Source: CAZUCD01 sp964618855
GTDB taxonomy: Bacteria; Sumerlaeota; Sumerlaeia; SLMS01; JANRJK01
Direction of reading: 5' to 3'
DNA length: 12,905 nt
Assembly (NCBI GenBank): GCA_964618855.1
Contig: CAZUCD010000109.1
Coordinates: forward strand, 1-12,905
Of the stretch, positions 7,582-12,905 are shown piece by piece. Under the pieces are notes generated by a model, which made no database searches, was not told the origin of the DNA, and saw nothing but the letters and a program-made list of their open reading frames with translations. The translations under genes were made by a program, and so were the position numbers. The first letter of the stretch is position 1. Every line of letters starts with the position of its first letter.

Positions 7582-7902
7582 ATGAGAAACATGCTCGTGA
7601 TCGCGGCGCTCGCCGTGATCGCCTCCACCAGTGCTTGGGCAGTCTCCCACAATGGGAACGACGCCCCGGCCCCGAAGTCCAACGCGGCCTGCTGCTGCGG
7701 TGATTCCTGCGCCTGCGACCCGTGCAAGTGCGGCGATTCCGCCTGTGACATGGCGGCCGCTGAATGCGGATCCACATCCACCTGCGATGCAGCCGCCACC
7801 GCGTGCTGCTGCGGCGACAACTGCACGTGCAGCGACTGCAAGTGCGGCGGCGGTGGCTGTGCCACCACCACGGCGGGCTGCGGCTCGGGCTGCTGCGGCT
7901 AG
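7582..7902 (+). CDS. Exported metallothionein-like Cys-rich protein with duplicated Cys motif
   Basis: A 106-residue protein starts at ATG 7582, with AAAGG about ten bases upstream. Residues 1-20 are a clean signal peptide ending AWA. The mature part has 21 Cys in 86 residues and almost no hydrophobic core. A 19-residue motif appears twice: CCCGDSCACDPCKCGDSAC at 37-55 and CCCGDNCTCSDCKCGGGGC at 75-93. Extra Cys lie at 62, 68, 100, 104 and 105. The core CxCxxCxC occurs in bacterial metallothioneins of the SmtA/BmtA type, which bind Zn, Cd or Cu through thiolates. Those known proteins are about 55 residues long and cytoplasmic, so both the export signal and the duplication are unusual. Binding of a soft metal outside the cytoplasm is the best inference; a disulfide-rich structural protein is the alternative. 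Confidence 0.75.
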   Translation: MRNMLVIAALAVIASTSAWAVSHNGNDAPAPKSNAACCCGDSCACDPCKCGDSACDMAAAECGSTSTCDAAATACCCGDNCTCSDCKCGGGGCATTTAGCGSGCCG

Positions 7903-7932
7903 CCCAAAACGTCCGCCCCGAAGTGCGGTCCA

Positions 7933-7967
7933 GCTCCCCCCGGGAATTGTATCCCCCCGGGGGGAGC
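7933..7967 (+). terminator. Strong hairpin after the metallothionein-like gene
   Basis: GCTCCCCCCGGG (7933-7944) and CCCGGGGGGAGC (7956-7967) form a perfect 12-bp stem around an 11-base loop, 30 bases after the stop at 7902. There is no T-run after it, so it may be a bidirectional or factor-assisted terminator or an mRNA-end stabiliser. It is symmetric and could also serve the convergent ketosynthase operon. Confidence 0.6.
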
Positions 7968-8094
7968 ACCATTCTGCCAATCGGAAGCCCGGCCGCTGGA
8001 CTACCGTCGGCCGGCATCGAGTCGTATCGCGCGATTCCATGGCTCGAGTCCCGGGACCCAACGGACGTCCTGCGAAAGCCTCCCGGACGAAGCG
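7968..8094. other. Convergent intergenic remainder
   Basis: No gene is supported here. It holds a weaker inverted repeat, CCGGCCG (7989-7995) with CGGCCGG (8008-8014), and a ten-base palindrome GTCCCGGGAC at 8048-8057. Either may contribute to ending the - strand ketosynthase transcript, but neither is followed by a U-rich tract. Confidence 0.4.
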
Positions 8095-9234
8095 CTAATC
8101 CGCCAGGAACACCATCGCCGCCATCTGCCCGCCGAAGCCGGCGGCGACTTGAAGCACGGCCCGGACTTCGCGCACTTCGGCGTCGGCCAGAACGGGAGCA
8201 TCCGGGGCGGCGGACGCCTCGAAACCGACCGTGCCGGGGATGACGCCGTGCGCGATGGAGGCGATGCATGCCGCTGCCTCGACGCCGGCCGCGGCACCCA
8301 TCAGGTGCCCCATCGCACCCTTGAGCGACACCAGCCGCGGCACACACGCCCGCCTTGCAAAGGCCAGTTCCGCCGTGTCGTTCGCCACCGTCGCGGTGCC
8401 GTGCGCCTGCACGTAGTCCACACCGCCCATCACGATCCCTGCATCGGCCAGCGCACGCGCCGCGAGGCGCGCATGCGCCGCGCCGTCCGGGTTCATCCCG
8501 GTCATGGCGTGGGCGTCGCTTCCCGTCGCCCAGCCCGCGAGCCACGCGAGGGGTGCGAGTCCCAGGCGCTCCGTTGCCGGGCGCGATGCGAGCACAAACA
8601 CCGCGGCGCCCTCGCCCATGGCGAACCCATTTCGGCGCGCGTCGAACGGGCGGCAGGCGTCCGGGGTCAGAAGCCCGAGGCCCGCGAAGCTGGCCGCGTA
8701 GAGCGGGTGGATCGTCGCCTCCGCGCATCCGCACACGACCACATCCGCCATGCCAGAGGAAATCCACTCGGCGGCGGCGACCAGGTTGTGCGCGCCGGTC
8801 GCGCATGCCGCCACGCGCGCCTGAACGGGGCCGCGCGCGCCCACGCCAGACGCGATCCTCCGCGCGAGCGCATCCGCCCCCGCAAGGTGGTGCGGGGGCG
8901 GGTCCGCGCCCAGGAGCGAGAGCACCTCGCCCTTGCTCGTCGCCGCTGCAACCCCGATGCGGCACGGATCCACGGTGCGGAGTGCACTCAACTCACCGGG
9001 CACTTGCGCGAGACAGGCGCGCGCCAGCGTCCACGTCCGGTCCCCGTCGCGCGGGTCGTCCGCGATGGGCGTGCGCGCAACGGGCACGTGGAAACCGGGC
9101 GCGAGCTCCTCCCGCGTGATTGACGAAACACCCCGCGACAGGGACTCCGCGAGCGCGTCGAGGCCGATGCCGAGCGGACAGGCGACTCCGGCGCCGATGA
9201 TCGCCACCCGGCGCCGCGCGGATGCGTCCGTCAC
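8095..9234 (-). CDS. Beta-ketoacyl-ACP synthase (KAS II/FabF-like)
   Basis: This 379-residue thiolase-fold condensing enzyme has every catalytic residue: C144 in ACATGAH, H278 in HGTAT, K305 and H310 in KGAMGHLMGAAAG. The N-terminal VAIIGAGVACPLG and PFDARRNGFAMGEGAAV segments are typical of the FabF/KS family. The usual C-terminal GFGGHN reads GFGGQM here. It extends an acyl thioester by decarboxylative condensation with malonyl-ACP. It is slightly shorter than typical FabF (about 410). The start is GTG at 9232-9234, overlapping the stop of the RmlD-like gene as GTGA, so the pair is coupled. There is no ACP, ketoreductase or acyltransferase nearby, unlike a normal fab cluster. A specialised role in an unusual lipid or small aromatic product is possible; housekeeping FabF is the other reading. 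Confidence 0.88.
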   Translation of the reverse strand: MTDASARRRVAIIGAGVACPLGIGLDALAESLSRGVSSITREELAPGFHVPVARTPIADDPRDGDRTWTLARACLAQVPGELSALRTVDPCRIGVAAATSKGEVLSLLGADPPPHHLAGADALARRIASGVGARGPVQARVAACATGAHNLVAAAEWISSGMADVVVCGCAEATIHPLYAASFAGLGLLTPDACRPFDARRNGFAMGEGAAVFVLASRPATERLGLAPLAWLAGWATGSDAHAMTGMNPDGAAHARLAARALADAGIVMGGVDYVQAHGTATVANDTAELAFARRACVPRLVSLKGAMGHLMGAAAGVEAAACIASIAHGVIPGTVGFEASAAPDAPVLADAEVREVRAVLQVAAGFGGQMAAMVFLAD

Positions 9235-10034
9235 ATCCCCGCCTTCGAGTCGTCGAGGAGCTCCACCAGCCGCGTCTCCAGCGGGGGCAGTACCAGCCAG
9301 TCGTCCAGAAGGCGCTGGTCATAGACGAAGTCCTCCGTCTCGACGATCGGCCAGCGGTCGCGGTGCCTGCGCGACAGGGCGCGGGCAATCTGCGCAAAGG
9401 TCCACCTGCGGTTGGAATCCGCGTGGTACAGGCCCGGGGGCAGCGAGAGCGCCGCGACGAGCGCCGCCGCCGTGTCCGCAAGGAACGAGCACGCGGGGAG
9501 CCAGCGCGTGCTCGCGCGCACGCAGCCGTTGGCGACGCACTGCTGCTCCATGAAATCGATCATATTGTTGCTGCCGGGCGCCTCGCCGATCTGCCAGCCC
9601 AGCCGCACGATGCGCGCGGCGGGGCACTGGGCGCGGACGCGCTCCTCCGCCCGGCGCTTCTCCGAGCCGTAGCCCTCCTTCGCGTCCGGCTCGCTCGCCG
9701 TCGTGAAGGGCCCCTGCGCGTGGTCGCTGAACACCATCGCCGTGCTCGTAAAGACGAGAGGGATGCCCCGCGTGCGCGCGATCCACGCAAGCTCGTTCGG
9801 CCAGTGCACGTTCACCAGGTGCCCCTCGTCGTGAAGCCCCGTCGGCTTCGACGCGATCGCCAGGTGGAAGATCGCATCGGGGGCCTGTGACGCCACGAAC
9901 GCATCCATCGCATGGTAGTCGGTGACGGGCGCGGCTTGACGGTTCCAGGGGAGCACGGTGTCCCCCCGGGACTCGAGGTGGGCGCGGAGGGCCTGGCCGA
10001 CGGTGCCATGGTATCCGGTGACGAGTGCGCGCAT
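9231..10034 (-). CDS. RmlD-like NAD(P)-dependent sugar reductase/epimerase
   Basis: A 267-residue extended-SDR protein. The start chosen is the ATG at 10032-10034, giving MRALVTGYHGTVGQ; GGAG lies ten bases upstream and the Rossmann motif TGYHGTVG follows at 6-13. The frame stays open further upstream, but that part has no family similarity. STAMVF at 97-102 matches the RmlD STDYVF segment, and Y122 and K126 (YGSEK) form the catalytic YxxxK. RmlD proteins reduce dTDP-4-keto-rhamnose; relatives act on other NDP-sugars or on SAM-synthetase-like partners (MAT2B). The C-terminal half, with SNRRWTFAQIARAL, is the substrate domain. It is the first gene of the coupled pair with the ketosynthase. The substrate is not determined; a sugar nucleotide is likely. 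Confidence 0.82.
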   Translation of the reverse strand: MRALVTGYHGTVGQALRAHLESRGDTVLPWNRQAAPVTDYHAMDAFVASQAPDAIFHLAIASKPTGLHDEGHLVNVHWPNELAWIARTRGIPLVFTSTAMVFSDHAQGPFTTASEPDAKEGYGSEKRRAEERVRAQCPAARIVRLGWQIGEAPGSNNMIDFMEQQCVANGCVRASTRWLPACSFLADTAAALVAALSLPPGLYHADSNRRWTFAQIARALSRRHRDRWPIVETEDFVYDQRLLDDWLVLPPLETRLVELLDDSKAGM

Positions 10035-10163
10035 GCGTTTGCGGCTCCGAACCTGTCGGTATCGTTGGACTGCGGGGGCATCCTCGCGCACATCACCCCG
10101 CGAGTCCAGCACTGGCGTTGCGAACGACTTGACGCATCAGGCCCGCCGACCCAAGAAGCATGC
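10035..10163. promoter_or_regulatory. Divergent intergenic region with a long interrupted inverted repeat
   Basis: This 129-base gap must drive the RmlD-like gene (-) and the unknown gene at 10164 (+). GTTGGACTGCGGGG (10064-10077) pairs with CCCCGC and AGTCCAGC (10096-10101 and 10103-10110). That makes 14 pairs with one G-T and one bulged G at 10102, around an 18-base loop. It could be an operator for a dimeric regulator or a leader hairpin 30 bases before the RmlD-like start. A TTGACG at about 10129 has no good -10 partner. Confidence 0.5.
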
Positions 10164-10979
10164 ATGTCCAAGCGCGCGGAGCTGCAATTCATTCCCCACG
10201 CGGGCGGGGAGACCGAGGTCCTCTTCGAGTCGCCGGAGGGGATCCCACTGCTTTGGTTCCTGGCCTTCGGAACCCGGAACAATTGGGTGCCGGACCAGTC
10301 CGTGAAGGAGCGCGGCGGCGCGGCGGCCGAGCGCAACCGGTTCGACAGCAGCGTCGAGGACTCGCAGTACCGCCTGGAGGAGGCGGAGAGCGTCCTGCGC
10401 GAGCAGCCGCGCGTCTGGCCGTTCTACGCCCCGGTTTCCATCCTGCTGCGCAAGGTCGCGGCGCGTCCGAAGAACGGCGTGCTGAGGCTCGCCGCGCCCT
10501 GGGCGACGCACGACCCGCGCATCGCCGAGCAGTTCAAGTCCTCGATCGCATTCGTCGAGAACGCCGTTAACATGTTCGCGCAGGACCGCTTCCACGAAGC
10601 GTCCCTCATGCTGGACAACCTGGCTGTGTTCTGCCCGGCGGTGTATGACGGGCTCGGCGAGGCCCCGAAGGCGGGGGGCACCGTGCGGCTGGACTCGCTT
10701 GAGCCGGAGCTGCGCATCGCGTTTGGCATGTTGGGGGAAAACGAGGGGGAGAACGACGCGATCATCCGCGTCGCGCGCGAGATCATCCCTCCTGCCATGC
10801 AGGCCTGGCGCGCCCTCCCCCCTCCGCCGCCCCCACCAGCCCCGAAGGCCGTCCCACAGAAGAAGGGGCCCCCGAAGCCGAATCCCAACGCCATCCCGAA
10901 GGGACCCATCATCATGGTGGCGGACGAGCCGCCGGGGGGCATCGTCGCCAGGCTCGGCAGGCTCTTCGGCAGGAAGTAG
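10164..10979 (+). CDS. Protein of unknown function with Pro-rich stretch and basic tail
   Basis: I do not recognise this 271-residue protein. It starts at ATG 10164 with only a weak AAGAAG upstream. Residues 1 to about 215 are a mixed alpha/beta soluble region without a signal peptide or membrane helix. They include aromatic-rich segments (LLWFLAFGTRNNWVPDQSV, VWPFYAPVSILLRK) and a helical stretch with FVENAVNMFAQDRFHEASLMLDNLAVF, which resembles a TPR-like helical pair. Residues about 215-250 are Pro/Lys-rich (PPPPPPPAP, then KKGPPKPNPNA). The last 13 residues, GIVARLGRLFGRK, form a basic amphipathic helix that could bind membrane or a partner. It lies 79 bases before the response-regulator gene on the same strand and may belong to the same unit. 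A scaffold or signalling accessory role is a guess. Confidence 0.72.
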   Translation: MSKRAELQFIPHAGGETEVLFESPEGIPLLWFLAFGTRNNWVPDQSVKERGGAAAERNRFDSSVEDSQYRLEEAESVLREQPRVWPFYAPVSILLRKVAARPKNGVLRLAAPWATHDPRIAEQFKSSIAFVENAVNMFAQDRFHEASLMLDNLAVFCPAVYDGLGEAPKAGGTVRLDSLEPELRIAFGMLGENEGENDAIIRVAREIIPPAMQAWRALPPPPPPPAPKAVPQKKGPPKPNPNAIPKGPIIMVADEPPGGIVARLGRLFGRK

Positions 10980-11058
10980 TCCCCGCATCCCTGCCCTTGC
11001 CAGCACGGGTGCCAGGCGCCAACATTCCGCACCAAGGTAACCAGAGGGAGTTCCCCGC

Positions 11059-12771
11059 GTGTCACGCTATCGCGTCATGGTCGTGGATGACGATGCAGAC
11101 GTCCGCTATGTCGTGACGTCCCTGCTTGCGATGGACTTCGAGACGGTGCAGGCCTCGAACGGCCTCGATGCCCTCGAGAAGTTCGAGCGCTACGAGCCCG
11201 ACCTCCTTCTCCTGGACGTGATGATGCCCGTGATGAACGGCATCCACTGCTGCCGCTCGGTCCGCCGCCGCGAGGACTTCGGCGACCTCCCTGTTTTCTT
11301 CCTGTCCGCATCGGCCGACCCGAAGGTCCGCGAGGACGCACGGGAGGCCGGCGCCACCGACTTCATCGAGAAGCCCTTCGACACCGCGGCCCTCATCGAC
11401 CGCATCCGCGGCTACCTGTACGGAGAGCGCCGCCCCCCGCGCGCGAAGCTCTTCACCATGCGCGAGATCGAGAAAATCGACGCGACGCCCCTCAAGGCCG
11501 CCGACCGCGACGAGCCGGACGCCCCCGAGGCCCACCCGGGTAACATAACCGCCACCAGCGAGTTCCAGCCAGCCACGCAGGAAGAGGGTGACGGCAAGCG
11601 CAAGCGTCGCGTCTTCGGCAAGATCCGCGTCGAGCCGACAGCGGGCGGCGCGAGCCAGACCGCCATCCCCACGAACCTTGTCCCGCGGGAGATTCCCCCC
11701 GTCCAGGCGAGCGCCCCGCCCGCGGCCCCGCCGCCTCCGCCCGCGCCACCACAGGCCACGCCACTCCCGCCACCCACGGTCTTCCCGAGGCGCCCGGCCC
11801 CCATTCCCCCGACCGCGGACCCGCACTCCCTCCCGGCCCCGCCATCCCCCGATTTGCAGAGGCCGACCCCGCGGCCCCCCGCCGCCATACCGCCCACCGC
11901 AGACCCGTTCTCGCTCCCGGCTCCCGTTCCATCGGACATCTTCGCGGCGCCCCCTCCGCCGATCGACCCCGACGTGTTCGCGGCACAGCCGCCGCCCGTG
12001 GTCCCACGGCCGCCCGTCCCCGTGCCGCCGACGGCGTCCCCCGAGAGCCTCCGGCCCACGGCTCCCGCGCCCGGCAAGTCGAGGTTCTCCGAGGAACAGC
12101 GTGCAGAGGCGCGCGAGATCCTCGCCCAGCGTGCCGCGCGGGCCCTGGGCGCGACACCCGGCGCGCGCAAGCCGGCCGCCACGCTCCTCCTCCCGCGGGT
12201 GCTCGTCATCATCGACGTGCCGGAGTCCCTCCCGGTGGCGCACGAGGCCCTCAAGGGGCTCGCCGAATTCCTCCCCCTCGAGGACCCCGTCGAGGCGGTC
12301 GAGCTGATCGCGCGATTCCAGCCCGACATCGTCGTGGCCGGCATCCGCACGCCGAAGTACTCGGGACTCGAGCTCGGCAGGATGCTCCAGGGAAGCGTCC
12401 GCCTCGCCCACACGCAGCTCATCTTCGTCGTCGGCAACCGCACTTCGGACGCGGACGCGAACGCCGCGCGCCGCATGTCCGGCAACGAACTCCTCTACAT
12501 GCCGCTGAAGGCGGACCTGATGCACACCGCCGTGCGCAATGCAATGTCCAAGCCGGGGTTTCAGGTGCGCGAGAAGGCGCTCTCCTACGGCGTCTACGTC
12601 AAGGAAGTGCTCAAGGCGGTCGAGGCCGAGCGCGCCAAGGTGAACAAGGAACTGGAGAAGGAAGCCTTCCGCCGCAAGACGATGGGGATCGAGTCCTTCA
12701 TGGCGCGCGAACTCTCGCATCTCATGCCTCAACCCCCCGCCTCCCAGCCGCCGCCGGCCCCGCAGAAGTAG
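11059..12771 (+). CDS. Response regulator with N-terminal receiver, Pro-rich linker and degenerate receiver-like C-terminus
   Basis: A 570-residue protein starts at GTG 11059, with GAGGGAG (11044-11050) eight bases upstream. Residues 4 to about 120 are a full receiver: acid cluster D10-D12, phosphoacceptor D53 in LLLLDVMMPVMNG, S83, and K105 in FIEKPFD. Residues about 130-380 are a Pro-rich linker with three PPTADPxSLPAP-like repeats. Residues about 381-500 resemble a second receiver (VLVIIDVPESLP, QPDIVVAGIRTPKYSGLELG). The phosphoacceptor position there is Gly (in VVAGIRTP) and the conserved Lys before Pro is Met (YMPLKAD), so it is probably a pseudo-receiver. A helical tail follows, with charged coiled coil at about 510-545, and then Pro-rich residues. 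There is no DNA-binding domain or enzyme output, so the output is probably protein-protein contact. The partner histidine kinase is not in the window. Confidence 0.88.
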   Translation: MSRYRVMVVDDDADVRYVVTSLLAMDFETVQASNGLDALEKFERYEPDLLLLDVMMPVMNGIHCCRSVRRREDFGDLPVFFLSASADPKVREDAREAGATDFIEKPFDTAALIDRIRGYLYGERRPPRAKLFTMREIEKIDATPLKAADRDEPDAPEAHPGNITATSEFQPATQEEGDGKRKRRVFGKIRVEPTAGGASQTAIPTNLVPREIPPVQASAPPAAPPPPPAPPQATPLPPPTVFPRRPAPIPPTADPHSLPAPPSPDLQRPTPRPPAAIPPTADPFSLPAPVPSDIFAAPPPPIDPDVFAAQPPPVVPRPPVPVPPTASPESLRPTAPAPGKSRFSEEQRAEAREILAQRAARALGATPGARKPAATLLLPRVLVIIDVPESLPVAHEALKGLAEFLPLEDPVEAVELIARFQPDIVVAGIRTPKYSGLELGRMLQGSVRLAHTQLIFVVGNRTSDADANAARRMSGNELLYMPLKADLMHTAVRNAMSKPGFQVREKALSYGVYVKEVLKAVEAERAKVNKELEKEAFRRKTMGIESFMARELSHLMPQPPASQPPPAPQK

Positions 12772-12774
12772 CGC

Positions 12775-12905
12775 ATGGTCCTGGGCTGGCTTCTCGCGGC
12801 GCACATCCTGGTTCTTGGCGTCGGAGTCTACGCGCGGGCGGAGCTGCCCGCCGATGCCGTCGATGCGCTGCTCAGGGCCGCGGTGACGCCGGAGGTCGAC
12901 GGCCA
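12775..12905 (+). CDS. N-terminus of an exported protein (3' partial)
   Basis: Three bases after the response-regulator stop, ATG at 12775 opens a frame that continues to the window end, giving 43 residues. The start MVLGWLLAAHILVLGVGVYARAELPADAV is a hydrophobic signal peptide or anchor with a likely cleavage near YARA. No clear Shine-Dalgarno is present; the short spacing suggests coupling to the upstream gene. The function cannot be read from the fragment. Confidence 0.55.
   Translation, partial: MVLGWLLAAHILVLGVGVYARAELPADAVDALLRAAVTPEVDG

Noticed and set aside
10035..10112. N-terminal extension of the RmlD-like protein by 26 residues
   Set aside because: The Rossmann motif starts right after the ATG at 10034, which also has its own GGAG, and the extension has no family similarity.
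10129..10157. Sigma-70 promoter with TTGACG
   Set aside because: No -10-like sequence occurs at 16-18 bases spacing.
11698..12070. Frameshifted or non-coding DNA in the response regulator middle
   Set aside because: The frame stays open and shows ordered PPTADPxSLPAP repeats, as expected of a real Pro-rich linker.
11062..12804. A 580-residue open frame on the - strand opposite the response regulator
   Set aside because: Arg/Gly-rich composition with no motifs; the + strand holds an intact receiver domain and a good ribosome binding site.

Overview
The window is a gene-dense, GC-rich stretch of bacterial chromosome. GTG and TTG starts, start/stop overlaps and Pro/Ala-rich linkers are common. 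Its contents suggest a diderm, probably environmental or uncultivated lineage: a CapD/FlaA1-type NDP-sugar enzyme, a PknB-type Ser/Thr kinase with an extracytoplasmic region, lipoproteins and a Pro-rich response regulator. The phylum cannot be fixed from the sequence. No tRNA, rRNA, CRISPR array, transposase or phage gene was seen.

Left part (1-3290, + strand): the 3' end of a very large gene joins the C-terminal part of a CapD-type nucleotide-sugar dehydratase/epimerase, a Pro/Glu-rich linker and two GT-A-type glycosyltransferase domains in one frame. It is coupled by an ATGA overlap to an SDR of pteridine-reductase type. A purine-rich 7-9 bp tandem repeat and a hairpin lie in the following convergent gap (3289-3459).

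Middle (3460-6912, - strand): a three-gene operon reads, in order of transcription, a membrane Ser/Thr kinase, a glycine-zipper lipoprotein and an orphan ModA-like lipoprotein. The last two are coupled by a TTGA overlap. Divergent from it (7064-7902, + strand) are two small exported Cys-rich proteins. The second is metallothionein-like, with 21 Cys in 106 residues and a duplicated 19-residue Cys motif, and a 12-bp perfect hairpin follows it. This pair is the most likely undescribed system here.

Right part: on the - strand (8095-10034) an RmlD-like reductase is coupled by a GTGA overlap to a ketosynthase with a complete active site. Divergent from it, a + strand group starts at 10164: an unknown 271-residue protein, a response regulator with a normal N-terminal receiver and a degenerate C-terminal receiver-like domain, and the start of an exported protein cut by the window end. 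A long interrupted inverted repeat lies in the divergent gap at 10064-10110.

Together the genes point to cell-surface polysaccharide synthesis, envelope signalling and handling of metal ions. Links between the blocks are inferred from position only.
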